Assembly (NCBI GenBank): GCA_015039315.1
Contig: WIDE01000002.1
Span: forward strand, 693,391 to 757,390
Direction: 5' to 3'
DNA from: Clavulina sp. PMI_390
Taxonomy: Eukaryota > Basidiomycota > Agaricomycetes > Cantharellales > Hydnaceae
DNA: 64,000 nt
Part shown: positions 13,262 through 28,518 of the stretch, in pieces
Numbering within the stretch: position 1 is the stretch's first letter
How the letters are laid out: every line of letters starts with the position of its first letter
The notes under the pieces: generated by a model
Told to the model about the DNA's origin: nothing
Database searches by the model: none
Seen by the model: only the letters and a program-made list of their open reading frames with translations
Program-made: the position numbers and the translations under genes

Positions 13262-13874
13262 ACTACACGCCATTCCGGGACACTTCCATTGCTTGCTCAT
13301 AGAGTGTGGTGTTCCTCCAGTCGCTATTTATTACTTCCTCGGTTCGATTCGATTTTATTTTGGACTTGGTCTCGCATGTACATACATATTCAAGGGCAGA
13401 CCACTGAATCCTTCCTCGCTTTGTGGTAGGAAGGCTTGGGGAGAGATAATATACTGTACAAGTAACATGCATGGACCACAGGGCGAGAGCGCATTTTAAT
13501 AACAGATTTGAGGATGCGGATCGTTTCTCAGAATGCTCAACTCACCATTAACCTTTTAACACGCAGGAACCGTTTGCTAGCAAGATGTTGCTCCCCAAAA
13601 ATGACGATTTATACCCAAAGAAAGGTGGAAAATGTCTACATGCTACAATATAGTAAAGATGGGTATCATAACAGATAAAAGGTACTACTAAGATGATGAG
13701 CACAGAAATCAGCACAAGATGAGTAAGCTGACTTTGATGAACAGCACAAGACGTGAATGATGAAAGCGGGGAAAGCGTTGTAGGGAGCAAGCGAATGGAC
13801 TAGATATAACGATTGGTTTATAACAAGAGAAAAACATGATCATAACATGGGTGGCGAGGGTGCTGTAAAAGTTT
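13262..13874. other. Tail-to-tail spacer
   Basis: AT-rich DNA between the ends of the SNF2 gene (+) and the zinc-cluster gene (-). It should hold both 3' UTRs and polyadenylation signals. I see no gene here. Confidence 0.7.
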
Positions 13875-16800
13875 TCACCAGATTTGCATATTACTTTGCA
13901 TACCATTGGTGGGCGGGGCAATATCCCAAGCGGGAGGAACGACAAATGGGTCATAGCCAAAGGAAGTCACGGTCATAGTTTCCAGCATGGCTTCCTGATT
14001 TTCATTCCATTCTATGCGATAAACTGTCAGAACATACCTCTCGAAAGAAAAAAGAATATTTTGTTTATTTCACTCACCCCCTTGAAGGACCGATGGATTC
14101 CAAGGCAAGGTTCCGTACTGGATAACTGGCCCTGTAAATGGCGGAGGTGCTGGACCCTCAAAGGTTGGAACAACAGGGTAGTATGGCTGGACAGGGGAGG
14201 GAACTGGTGCCGATGCAAGTGGAGGATGAGGCCCCATGGAAGGTTCACCGGGATGGGAGTGGTTGGGGTGAAGCGGCAGCATTTGCTGCTGCGGCTGGCC
14301 TTGCATATGACCAACTTGCACCGAAGCATTGCTAGCAGGATGGTGATGTATGGAATTGTGAGGCCCATGACCAGGTAAAGACCCTCGAGCCACTTCTTGA
14401 TGGGGCGGTTGAGCATGGTGCTGAGCAGGATGCTGCAGTTGCTGGCCATGTGATGGATGGAATTGCGGCTGATGGTGGAAATTCTGTGCATGAGGTTGTA
14501 TCTGTTGCGGGTGAGGGGGTGGGGCAGGGTGCTGAGTTTGCGCAAACTGATGGTGAGTCTGCTCTTGTGAGGGCGCGTGGTACTGCTCTGGCACACCAGG
14601 TGCTGCTTGAGGTGGAGGGTCGAAAAGTTCGATGGTATGCGATTCAGCTGAACCACTTCCTTCAATATGATTAATGGGGTAGATAATATCCTCCTCCTCA
14701 GGTTCAGGATTGCCAGGTTGGGATCGAGATGGCAAGACGCCTTTGCCACGAGCGTGGACCAACATCCGGTTCAGCATTCGAGCATATCGAGTCGCAGGTA
14801 CTAAAAAAAGCCAGTATGAGGTTAATACCATACGAAGCAAAGCACTTGATGCCACGTACTGTCAGATAGACCTCGAATTAGCTCCTCAAGATCCATCATG
14901 ACCTTTCTCCTTTCAATCGCCTCGGAATCGTTGGGGCTAGAGGTCGTACTTGAGTTTCTCACAGCATGTAATATTAGTGCACAAAGACTCACAAGAGACG
15001 GGCCATACGAATCAGGAAACTGCCTGCGAAGGTAGCGCTGGCGTGCGTAAAATGTACGGCTGCAGACAAGCATAGCAATCAGTCAACAGCAGGGGATTGA
15101 GGCAAGACTGGTGCACTCACCAAAGCGCATCCCATTCCTGTAGTTAGGCGAGCGCATGCAAGTCTCGAGACCCTTCTGCGCAATCTGCACGGAGTATATC
15201 ACTAGATCACGCTGCTCCCTGGGCATGTTATCTACATCCCCTTGACCACGAATCCCTCGGAGGATCGCAGCATTATGGAAAAGTTCAGCAAACATGCGCT
15301 GAACCTCCAGTGACTGGCGTTGGAAGTCATGGTCCTCATGCAGCTCCCGCTTATCATAGAACTGGGCATCCCACCATGCCGTCCAATTGTTGAATTCCCC
15401 GCGGTGGGTCGCGAGAACGCCGTACACTTCTGGAGAGGTGGGCAAATCCTCCGGGGAGACTCGCTCAAGTTCCTTGTGAAGACGTTCTTTGATGATGCCG
15501 AGCTGCACCATGGACACTAGACGCATGTCATTTCTGCACGCCAGCCCTTCCGCTAGAAAAAGAGAGAAACATCAGCTCGTTACGCGGATTTGTTCATGCC
15601 AATGCATGATTGTCATACTCACGCAGGTTGAGGAAAAGTTGACAATCTCGGACAGAGTCATCCTCATGCAGGACCATCGGTCGCCCGGTACCTAAGGATA
15701 GCCTAGAAGTATCATGGCATCAGTACAGAAACACAAAAAGGCTTGACCTCGTACTCACTGGTGTTCGAAAAGGAAAAGCGTAAACCAAGTCCGTGTTGCA
15801 GTGACCAGAGGACGATCCGTCTCAATATCAACTTTATTGGACTTGATCTTTTTGATCAGCCTGGACCAAGCCCTGTGCATATCTAGCATTCAAAGAATGT
15901 CAAAAATGGAGCACAAAGGGCCAAGCAGTAATGGAGGGGAAAAAAATCAACTCACTGAACTCGAATGCCATGCGAACAGCATGTCCCAGCGAAAGCCACC
16001 CTCCGTCCGTAGACCAGCCAGCGACCATGATCATGGCTTGGATGGCCTCCTGCCTGACCACGGGGGCGAAGAGCGATGCGCCAGCAATCCGCTGCACTTC
16101 CGCATAGATGCGCTTGTAGGTCTCGCTCATTGGACCTCCGCGAGCTCGTACTTTGGCCGCGATCATGCAAATCACATCAAAGCAAAAAGGACTGCGCTGG
16201 CTCAGACTCTCATACGTGTCGTAGCTAGGATCAAACGCAGGCAAGAAGGTAGAGCACCCTGCGTAAAATCTTGAAAAGAACGTGTTAGTTTAGAGTTGCT
16301 GCGGATAATCAGAGCTGACGCACTCGGAGAAGAGCTCGCGGGCCAGAGGCTCATCGATGATCCCGAGGTCCACAACTATGAGGGAGCAAAAAAAACTCAG
16401 AAAAGACAGACTGGGTACGGAAGAGCTAGCGTGAAACCTACCATGCCTAAAGTGAGACTCCTGAATCGAGAGCCCACCGTCCTTGACCATTTTTCTTCGC
16501 TTCGAGCGTCGACCGCCTTGATTACTCAGTTCACGCTTCTTGCCAGCGAGTGGAGCGCCATCGTGGGCTCTTGAACGTCTCTCGGGAGAAGCCAAGTCAG
16601 CTGACATCGGCGTAGGCTTATTGTCAAGACCCTATTAGAAAAGAAGGAGATCGCAAGGGAAAGAGCGCCCTACCGGTCAGCAAGCGAAAAAAGCGTCCAG
16701 CATGAGACGAATAAGAAAAACTGACTCTGTCATCTTCATCGCTACTCTCAGTGTCCCCGTCATTTTCATAATCATCCACATGATGGCTCCCCCTCCCCTC

Positions 16801-19307
16801 CTTGCGTGCAGCCTCAGCTTCCTGGATCTCTGTTGCGTCTGCCATCTTCCTCAAGAAGGTGAAAGGTGCCACCAAGCCCTGGCTGGTGAGCTCCGCGCCT
16901 TCTTCAGCATCGGACGAATGTGCTGACGTCGCATTTGACGATGACATGGCAGACGCGTTGGCTCGGCGGTGGTGACCACTACCATTACTCGTCCCAGTAC
17001 GACGAGACCCGCGCGAAGCGGTGGGCATCGTGGGGGAGGTGATCGGAGGTGGAGGGAATGCGGCGATGGAAGAGCTTTGCTTCCCGGTCACAGACGGTGC
17101 TGGATAGAGCCATCAGCGGTTGGTTCATGAAAACTTTATCGGAATATCGCAAACTCACCATTATGATAATGGGCACCTGAGAGACGTGGATGTTTCGAGT
17201 CATCGAGTGCGTCGTTTGCTTGCCTTCTGTGACCTCCAGGGACAGCATGATGAGATGGCGAACGATCATATTGCCCACCAGACGATGACGACGCTTCAGA
17301 GTATGCAGGATGTGGTGGGGGGCGACCCGAAGGATGATGCTGCTGCCCATGGTAAGACTGAGAGATCGATCGTTGCTGCGGATGAGATCGGGGAGACTGA
17401 GGAGCATAAGGACCATGTCTTGGGTCTGAATATACTGTTTGCCCATGAGTGGACTGGTTGGGGTGAGGGGGAGGACCCATACGCTCGGAGGAATAGTAAG
17501 GCTGTTGTGGGGGAGGGTTCAGGGCTCTATTCTCGTAACGGTGATCATAAGCAGGGGCAGAGTGAGGCCCTCCATTGGCGACTGGAGTGGCAGAATCAGA
17601 AGTGTCGATGGTTAGTGGTGAGACGCCGGCTGTCGGCGCTCCAGCAGTACCCTGAGAGGGACTTGGGGTTGGCGCACCATTGCTCGCTGGATCCGTGTTC
17701 GATCGTCCACGGTGCTGCATATGATGTGGGATTTGAGGGGGATAAGGCTGGGCACTAGCCGTGGCCGTGGCAGGTGTCGCGAGGAGAGAGGATGATGGTG
17801 ACTCTGTATCATTGACATCGTCAGGGGAGCTCGTCATGGGCGATCCTCCAAGCCCGTTTGACGCGCGAGGATCAGAAGGATGCCGCGAATGGCGATTTCC
17901 TACAACAGTTGTCCCAGATGACAGTGATAATGAGGAGTTCATGGCGTACGGTTGGGGACGTGATTCGTTGGGTCCCGTCGGCGGAGGCATACCTGTGGTC
18001 TGAATGATTCGTAGCATGTCCATCATTTCCTGGAACATGTCAGTCAGCCCATCGACCTTGACTTCGACGGCTCGGATGCGCCTAAAGACAGAAGATCAGC
18101 CATCAGGAAGATTAGAGTCTTGAAGATGAGATGGATAAAACGAAACAGAATGGACGGTGTGTCCACCACGACCCCTAGTCGCGTTAACCAAACTGAGTAT
18201 GCTCCTCAAGAGCAGCGACGACGTAAGTGTGTGTGTGTGTGGGGACCATGCATGGAAGAGGGAGCCGAGGGATTCGCCAGAGCTGATCATTCATTTGGGC
18301 CGACCGAAGGGGGGCCGAAATGAAACGAATGCTCAATGCTATTGTGAATGCTGCTTGTTGGTTGGCCACACAGATGAAGATGCCCAGTGAGATGGGACCC
18401 AAATGTCTGGCTAGTTCGGGGACATAACCACCGAAAAGAAAGCAAAATGGGGACGGGGGATCGTCGGAGAGATCGATCATGTGCAGGAAAGTAGGAATGA
18501 AAGCCCCGGGATATCGAGGAGGCAGAAGGAGAGCCTGCGGCGATGACTAATCAAGCGGAACGAGGGGACGTACTCCATGCCCTGCTCTGAGGCCGTCACG
18601 TCACGAACTGGCTTTTCGAATAAGCATCTATGTCAATCAGAGTTTCCAGAAGATGTGATCAGTATCGAGGGACGCAGTCACAACCTCGCGGCAGCACCAA
18701 AACAGCAAAATGAGGATGGCGGAACTCACTCGAGGCCAGCATTTCGGCATCTTTTGCAGGGCGGGTTATCGGCGCCCTCGCAGCGCATTTTTTGTTTTCG
18801 GCATGCATTCTAAGAAAGAGCGGGGAAGGAGTCAGACCAAGAAAATTGTCGATGAGAGATCCTCGGGAGTGGCGTGGGCAACGATGCAAGGGAGCCATGC
18901 AGCATGGAACGAAGACGGAGGACGCGTGGAGCAAGGAGCAAAAAGAGTGCGCTAAGAAAAGGACAGAGTATGACTTACGCAGGCGCCTTTGGGAGTACCA
19001 CACCAAAGGGATGATTCAGATGCAAAATAGGAATGAAAATGCGAGATGTGTGAGCAGCCGCCTTGTCGCTTTGTGGCAAAACTGGCAAGTGATCAAGGGA
19101 CGTACGAGGCACTCGAGCTAGGATCCTTGGCTTTACATCGGCAGATGTGCCCTGTGCAGCATTGAGAGTGCTCCCAGGGGCGAGGTGGGATGCAGAGGAA
19201 TGGGGAGGATTTCCGGTGGCAGCGCCCAAGGAGGCAGCACTGGGTTTGGGCGACGCGGCGTGCTTGATGGGGCGCGCGTTGGTTGGGGAGGATATTCCAG
19301 ACGGCAT
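13875..19307 (-). CDS. Zn2Cys6 transcription factor with fungal MHR domain
   Basis: 1278-aa protein from 16 in-phase exons: 19106-19307, 18979-18986 (8 nt), 18730-18809, 18574-18627, 17159-18081, 16726-17099, 16442-16631, 16324-16375, 15956-16269, 15759-15882, 15623-15702, 15121-15552, 14993-15059, 14860-14936, 14078-14800, 13875-14011. The zinc cluster (residues 70-97) reads CNAC, then RKQKMRC, then C-KR-C ... AGLEC, and is followed by LFEKP. A predicted dimerisation helix follows (RIRAVEVKVDGLTDM). A long Ser/Pro/Gln/His-rich linker is encoded by exon 5. A basic NLS-like KKRELSNQGGRRSKRRK precedes the fungal_trans/MHR region (DLGIIDEPLARELF; FDVICMIAAKVRARGG; WFTLFLFEHQLSLGTGRP; HASATFAGSFLIRMARLFP). 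The C-terminus is His/Gln/Pro-rich and ends in WNENQEAML and acidic/aromatic residues, like an activation domain. Target genes cannot be inferred. Confidence 0.92.
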
Positions 19308-21623
19308 ATTTAATCAGTCAGATAGGATAAGACAGGGTGGTGAGAAGGGGTGGGAGACGCGGCTGGCGGAGCTGCTCTAGAGATGCAGGTCAAGCACACG
19401 AGGGCCAGCACAAAATGTGCGCAATTTGCTGGAACAAGTCGGAGCGAGAGGGATCGCGCGAGGACGCTCTCAGGCGGAAGTGCGATAATGCCGGGGTCCT
19501 CGGGGCCCCGTGAGTCTGGGCGCGCCGATTTCGAACAGGAGGGGACGCAGGGGTGGTGGCCTCCCAAGCTCGGAGGAAGTGAGACGCACAACTCCAACTC
19601 AGTCGCTCTTGTGTGTTTTGTCACGGGGTCTCAACATAAATTCAGGAATAGTTGGACCCCCGGATGTCACCTCGTCTCTCTCCTCCCCCATTTGGCTCTG
19701 CTCTTCCCACCCTAACATAACCCTATTTTCGGTTGCTTCTCCTTCCCTGCCAGGCTCAAATCATATGCGTCACTTTCCTCGCACATCGTCGGGATCGCTC
19801 GTTTGACCCTTTGGTAGTAGTCCTGCCACTTGGGTGCCTGCCAGCGGCTGCTCCCTATTCACGCCTGATTGCGGTACATCCGATGCATACAGGTAAATTG
19901 CCTTCCCACCTCTTATGATTATTACCAGTCGTCGCCGCACATTGCCTCGTCCCGTTATGGGTTTCTATCACTGAACCCACTGTTTACCGCCTCGCCATGT
20001 GGCGTTGGAGCTTGAGTTCCGATTAACCACTGATTCAATCAACCAATATCGCCGCTTTTTTTTTCTTGGCTGTGCATTGACGTGATCATCAACGACTGGT
20101 TCCAGCCCATTCGCAGTCGCGAGCGAGCCACCACGTCGGTGCGACTTTGAGCGGCGTTCTTACCCATTAAGTCGGCACCACAGCCGCGGTTGTGGGGTAG
20201 ACAGGGATGGACTGTAACATTAAAAAAGACTTCAAGTCTGAAGCAAACAAGCAAGCTGTCTATCGATTTTGTTGGCACAGCAAAACTGGCTAAATTATTC
20301 TCGTTTATCCCGATTTACTCACGTCTGACTCGAGAAGCAACGTTTGTGGCGACTGGCAGAATTATCTCGAGTGACAGCGATATTACTACTCGCTTGAGCG
20401 CTTGACAGCTCTAACCTCCGCCCCGCCAATAACTCAGTCCGGTCCGCGCCACTTGAGCACATTACCTGACGTTAACGAGCGTCGCGATCTCAAAAACGCC
20501 ACCCCTCGGGACCCGCATCTTCCCACAAATCAGTCCATGCATCCATCGGCCATGGATTCAAGGATTGCTTGGCTTTGGGGCCTCATCCAGATTTTCACGG
20601 ATTCTTTTCCGATTGGCACAAGTTTCTTTGCACGCGATACAGACGAAACGCTCTCTTCTTCCTAGCCGTATGCACACACACACTGCTCCGCCAATATGTC
20701 TCGCTCTAGATCTTGTCCTTCTCGTTGTCGTGCGACTGCAAGGCTTCGACGCCGCTCTAGATCTGTTCTCCTGCGACCCTAGACCCACCGGGAAGATCCC
20801 TTCCCTTCCTGCTACGGGCCTTGCCTTTCAACACACCGGTTGGTTGACCCGCGGGAAGAGGGGCTGCCACTTCTTTGTCGATCATCATGAAAATCTCAGT
20901 CTCCAACCCAGCAAAAGCGCCGCGACGAGCATCCCCTAATGGAAAAGGTCTCACATTTCTCTTCGGGCTTTCCCAGCCCAACAGCAAAGCACGCCATACA
21001 ACGAAAAAGAAAAAAGTCTCACCAGACCCTTTGTTAGAAGCGAAAGCAAAAGAAAAGTGAGGGCGCATCATTTCACAAATAAACGGGGATCGGATACATT
21101 CAATGATAATCGCCGCCTGACTAATTGAGAACTGAGCATCCCTCAATGCTACCTTTGACTGCATCTGTATGCAGCCGGCGGCCATTCGTGAGCGTCCCGC
21201 TCTGCACCCATGGAGATAGAGTGTCAATGAGCCCAGACGCTCAATGTGTGAATGTGATTGCCATGCCTTTGCACATGTGCATGAACGGTCCAAGGTGCTT
21301 CTAATTTTCTCTAGTGCGGCCATGAAGCTCATTAAGGGCAATATTATGCGCTCATAATTGCTTCCGAGTATCCACCGAAGCATCCTCGCCCATCCTCGAG
21401 TCCAATGGGCGCTATGGCGCAAGTGATTTGACCACATACATATCATATCAGTTCCTTTTACGTAAAGGACGAACTGCACTGAGCGACAGTGAGAAAAGAA
21501 AAAAATCAATTAGGTTGTAATGTAGCAGATAAAGCAACATAGCAACAGGGCGCAAGACCCAGATGAGGTACAAATTTGGTACAGCGGAGTCAAGATACAA
21601 TCACATCCAACGAGGGCTCGATA
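19308..21623. other. 2.3-kb spacer upstream of the zinc-cluster gene
   Basis: No convincing coding region on either strand; the open frames show no recognisable domain or consistent splice pattern. It must contain the transcription-factor promoter and leader, and the SEC3 3' end near 21.6 kb. Long upstream regions are common for regulatory genes. Pyrimidine-rich patches occur at about 19670-19760 and 20600-20700. Confidence 0.6.
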
Positions 21624-24600
21624 TCATCGCGACCTCCTCGCAGCCTTGAAGTATTGCTCAACCTCGGCTAGGCTATATTCCAAGGAGACACCCGTGCCCT
21701 CATAGCATTGCGCCATCAGCCGCTGGAAGTTCTCCGTCTCCTTCAGCAGCTCGTCCTGACATGCAACCCAGACATCTTGGAGTGCTGAGCCCTCCTCAGC
21801 CACGCCGCCCGGCTGCTCGGCTGCTAACGAGAAATGCTTCTCCACGCGCTTGTACAGCGCGTCGACGTACTTGCGCATATCTTTTGACGAATAGTCCTTG
21901 ACGGCGCGCTTCAGCGCCGAGCGGTTGAATTGGCTGTTGGAAGCAACTTGAGTGGGCGCCGTGGTCTTGAGCAAGCGCTCGACACCTTCGAAGAATTCCT
22001 ACAGGTGAAGTGTAAGTGGCGAGATGGCGAGGCCTGGCGTTTTCGAGATGCAGGCTTACTAGAATCTTTCCCATTGGTCGTCGGAGGACAATCTTCACAT
22101 AGGCGTTGAGATTGTCCTCGTAGATAGTACGGGCGCGTCGTAAGAAGCCTGACATGGCTCCAAGTTCTTGCTGGCCAATTTCCTGAACAAAGTAATGCAT
22201 GTTTTCTATGGTGAAGAAAAAAGAATCAACATAACGGAAGGAAATAGGAGCGAGAGGACGGACCGATCAAGATCACATGAAAGTTAAGAACGTCCTTGTC
22301 TTCAGCCCCAGCTTCTTGGACATCGGACATTTTGGCCATCTGCTGAAGAGACTCAAACATGACTTGGACAATTTGCTCATATGCATTGTCCACTGCTCCT
22401 CGAATGTCATATTGATCTGCCCCAATCAGCTGTGATTCCAGCTTGCCAACAAAAATCTGATAAATGGGTGAGATGAGAGGTTAGCGCACGAACGAGATTG
22501 GTGCTTTAATCCTGGCAACTGACCGGGAAATATCGAATGAAGTTTACAACGCCACGGCGTTTTTTCGTGCTCAGCTTGGTGGCCTCGACCGTTTTGATTT
22601 GCTCGTTCTATCATCCATATTTGAGAAAGAGGCCAGGGAAGAGGCGTCATATGCCGTGGAAGAAACGCACCACAAGCTTGGTAAATTGCGAGCCCATTCG
22701 CTGAGATTGTTTTTGCAGCAATTTCTGAATAAATGAGTTACCCCTATCCTCCGCTTCCGCAGTGAAACGTTCTAGTGTGGCAACAATCCCGACCAATTGC
22801 CTACAGCGAACCAGTCAGTGACAAAACATCAGAGGACCCCTCCTACAACGCACATAGAGTCTTTGAGTAAGGCCCCATCAATCCAGCTTTTCACAATCTC
22901 CGGAAGGAATCCGAACACAAGATCCATGCCACCGCGAATGAGCTGTTTGGTGGACCCCCCAAGGACGAGCGTCCGTCCAGCTTGACGCCGGAAGTAGCTT
23001 TCTAGTCCCATATAATCCGCAAAAGTGATTGAATGACCGCTTGACTCATATATCTGTAGGAAATCGGCGATAAACTTTTCTTCTTTGTATATCTGCCCAA
23101 CGACAAGACCTAACGCTCGAGCAAACGCCTGTGGTGGAAAAGTTGATTGAGCAACGAAAGGAGGGTTTCCAGGGAACATCACATTACCTCAGACGCTGTT
23201 GGGGCCCCGCCAGATCGGTCTTTGCGCTCTAGAGGGGACTTGACAACCGTGTTATTGCGTTTGATCTGAGTGTTCATTCGAGCAAGCCCAGAGTTTGGTG
23301 TAGTACTGAAGCCAGCTGTAAAATAACAAGGTAAACCAATGAACAAGCAGCCTTACGAAAGATGACAAACATAAATCCTCTTCTTCGGTCACTTTACGAG
23401 AGGCATCAAGGTATGCTGTCATCATGGGTCGCATCTCCTTCGAATGCATTTCACTCGCCACAGAGAAGTACGTCTGCAGACAGTCAACGACAACGCTGGC
23501 GTGTACTGAGCCAGAATCATGCAACTCACTCCACAAATCTTGGCATATGCCTTCTCGTCCATCTCACGAGTATATAGAACAAGGCCGCCATATCTCGCCA
23601 CGAAATCCTCGAATCCTGCATGGGATGGAAGTTTTGAGGGTACAGATCCCGGCACTTTCGAGATCTTGGCATCGGGATCTTTCTCCACCAAAGCCGCCTA
23701 ATAGGAATTAGCTTTATAGTTACATAGAGAACGGAGGGAGGGAAGAGAAGGCTTGCCTGTGCTGAGAACATGACAGAAAGGAATTGAGTAAGACGAGTTG
23801 TGAATTGAGTGTTATAGGTCCTGTACTCGTCCATCCTCTCCATATTAGCAGCCATACCCTCTATGTTTTTCAAGTTAACACTGATGCTGGAGTCAAGTAT
23901 GACAGCATACCATTCTCTCGAGCAGCAAGCATGGCTTTGTACAGGTCAGCTGCAGCTTCTTCGAGCTTTCTGATGCCCTCATCCGTCTGGGGAGATCCTT
24001 GACTGAGATAGAGGAGTTTGTCAACATCGACGTGGACTGTGGACTATTAAAATAATCAGCAGGGGCCCAGGTATACTATAGTCAACAGTCTATACATACC
24101 ATTAATTGGTCAATCTCTTGCAGAAGAGCGTTTTGGTTCTGAGTCTGCACTTGCAACCCTCGATTCCTCGATTGAATATAAGTGATGTCATCCGCAACAG
24201 ACTTTGGATCCCAATTAGCCAGAAGGATATAACGAAAACATCATGTAACTTACATTCAGCTGCACTTTGTAAGACGACATGTAACCATCAAGGTCGTCAA
24301 TTACCCCAATGGTCTCGTCTATCAGCTTGATCACGGTTAGAACTCGGTCATCCGATTCCAAATAGGAATGGATGTTAGCCTAGACCGGTCATTCAGTTTA
24401 CCGAAACGAAAGGTCGATAAAGAAGGCTGACCTTCTCGAGTGCAGAAAGCTCGTCTTGGAGTCGGCCTTGCATCATATCAGCCGCGCCTTTCGTCGTTGA
24501 TCTTCCTGCCATCACGCCAGTTTTCGCGCCTAGAGCCTTTCCATGAATCTCAAGCGCACCCCACTCGAAACCATCAATTATCTCTTCAACGTTTGCCATG

Positions 24601-26013
24601 GTGGCATCAAAACCATAGTCTTCGTCATTTGCGGAGCCAAGGGAATCGAGGGCTAGCGCAAATGAACGCTCAGCAGCGTGGAGTCTTTCTACAGGGGTCA
24701 TGGTGTCTGCAGGAGTTTCTTGTTTCGTCGGTTTAGCTGCTGTAGATGCTGTTGGTCGAGATGATGGCAATTTGGGAGGTTCATCTGAGCCATTAGTTAC
24801 AGGCCGTGGCTTGGGCCGTGTTCTCTCGGAGCTCTGCGAGCCTGCACGAGGACGCGAGGTCCTCTCGATTGATTGAGGTGGTTGTGAAATCTCGGATGGA
24901 CGGGGAGAAGAGGATACTGCTGGTATTTGTGGACTTTGGGGGCGAGAGCGTACGGCATTCAAAGGAGGGGGTGGACGTTCATCAGGCAGGGGAGGTGCAG
25001 TTACCACCGGTGACCGACCAGCGTTACCAGCGGAAGCAGTGGACGCTCGCAAGGATGAACTGACTGGGGTTCGGTTTCGTGGAGGGATTGGTATCGTGGA
25101 GTTACTTGCAGTGGACATCGTATTCGCTCCCCGGTTTGATCCAGGCGCGGAGCCGTTACTACTGGTAGAGAGTGGGCGAAACGAAGGACGCGCAGTGCTT
25201 GGGGGAGGAGAAGCTGCTGCAATGGCGGGAGCGTCGGGATCGGCAGAAGAGGCCTGAGGGCGTCTCCTGGAGGAGGAAAGCGCCAGAGGTGCAGTATTAG
25301 AGGCCGCTGGAGGAGACGCAATTGTCGGCGCCGGGGCGTCGTAACGAGACGACCTCCCTGGTATGGGAGCTAGGGGATGGAGTCGAGAGATAGTCAATAA
25401 AAATAACCTGAGGGGGAGCTGTTAGTCGAACCTGCTGGAGGTACATTGATTCCTGTCACTGGAAGCCTTCGCCCGTCATGGAGACGTTCATAAAGGTGGG
25501 AAGTGGCTGTTACGAATCGTGTAAGGTCTGCTCCATGGTTCAGCTCGATGCGCCACCGGTATGTTCTATTCATCGTAAAGTTCAGGGCAGTTGGCTATGC
25601 AAAATTGGTCAGGATTGAGTGATGTACATCCACAAACTTGTTACTCACTTCAGGAATATCCATAGATCGTAAGTCATCGAGTAGCCATCGTTTACCAATG
25701 GAGAATGTGTCATTAGAGTTCTTCTTTGCTTTATATATATTGCCCTGTCCGTTAGCGCTTACTGTGTGGGGAAGGTCAAGTCTCGTTCAGACAGATCTAT
25801 TGGATAGCGAAAGTCAGGCGTACTGGAAACCATAACGAAGCGGGGCTTCATGCCACTTTCTTCAGTGTAGTTTGCGTCTGCGCCCGGAGGTACGTCTTCC
25901 CATATCTTAATGTGGGCAACATATGTATCCTCAAATTGCCCGGCATCGTTTGTCTTCCTAAAGAGGGAGTTGATGATGCGTTCACTGACGGTTCCATAGT
26001 CATCGGCCATCAA
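21624..26013 (-). CDS. SEC3: Exocyst subunit SEC3 (EXOC1), with an apparent 1-base frameshift
   Basis: Exons: 25824-26013, 25649-25761, 25432-25594, 24432-25369, 24254-24380, 24100-24201, 23911-24043, 23757-23860, 23530-23697, 23371-23473, 23188-23315, 22854-23128, 22671-22800, 22524-22607, 22264-22456, 22060-22205, 21624-21998. The N-terminus has the Sec3 PIP2-binding PH-like fold (YVAHIKIWEDV; YKAKKNSNDTFSIGKRW). A Pro/Ser-rich linker lies in exon 4. The coiled-coil and helical-rod region matches Sec3 (EEIIDGFEWGALEIHGKAL; LESDDRV; DDLDGYM; ARYGGLVLYTREMDEKAYA; LESYFRRQAGRTL), to the C-terminal AEVEQYFKAARRSR. Established role: landmark for exocyst at sites of polarised secretion, binding PI(4,5)P2 and Rho/Cdc42. 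All exon phases agree except exon 5, which has one extra base in an A4 run (24360-24363, + strand). Without it the product is about 1156 aa. One intron has a GC donor (23756). Confidence 0.9.
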
Positions 26014-26241
26014 CGGGCCTATTTTAGCGTATTTTTATGCCTCGATTCAACAATTAATCCCAGAAACACAGTATTTGGTCCAGAAGTGCCCAGGAATAGT
26101 GACCTCGTCGAGACCTGATGTGCGCGCTGTTGTGCAAGTGTTTGTGGCTGATGTGGTGTCTTTGGACCGAAACTCATATCCCAGCGGCCTTGGGCACTTC
26201 CTCGGTCGATCGAACCTATCTCAGGCTTCACGTCCTCCTAG
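26014..26241. promoter_or_regulatory. Bidirectional promoter, SEC3 / 6-phosphofructo-2-kinase
   Basis: Only 228 bp separate the proposed start codons of the divergent SEC3 (-) and PFK26-like (+) genes, so regulatory DNA must be shared or overlapping. No known motif is claimed. Confidence 0.55.
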
Positions 26242-28314
<2,073 letters not shown>

Positions 28315-28518
28315 TTCATATGTCTGGCCTTCAACGTCAACTTCTAGTCTTCTGGGACCAATATAGCCTGAATATAGGATAAAGCGACTAGCATATCTCC
28401 ACCACAGGTAAATAGAAATAATGTGAAGACTGTACAAATATCACTTCTCAGATCCCAGTAAAAATATCGTAAAACCATGTTACCAGTAGAATTGTTCAAA
28501 TACGCTCCATCAGAAAAA

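Noticed and set aside
13335..13365. tRNA B-box-like ggttcgattcg
   Set aside because: No A box at the right distance and no cloverleaf stems could be formed; it lies in the 3' UTR region of the SNF2 gene.
17120..17758. 212-codon plus-strand open frame
   Set aside because: It is antisense to the Ser/Pro/His-rich exon 5 of the zinc-cluster gene, has no family motif, and arises from the biased composition of that exon.
18226..18241. (GT)n microsatellite
   Set aside because: Short simple repeat inside an intron; no sign of function by itself.
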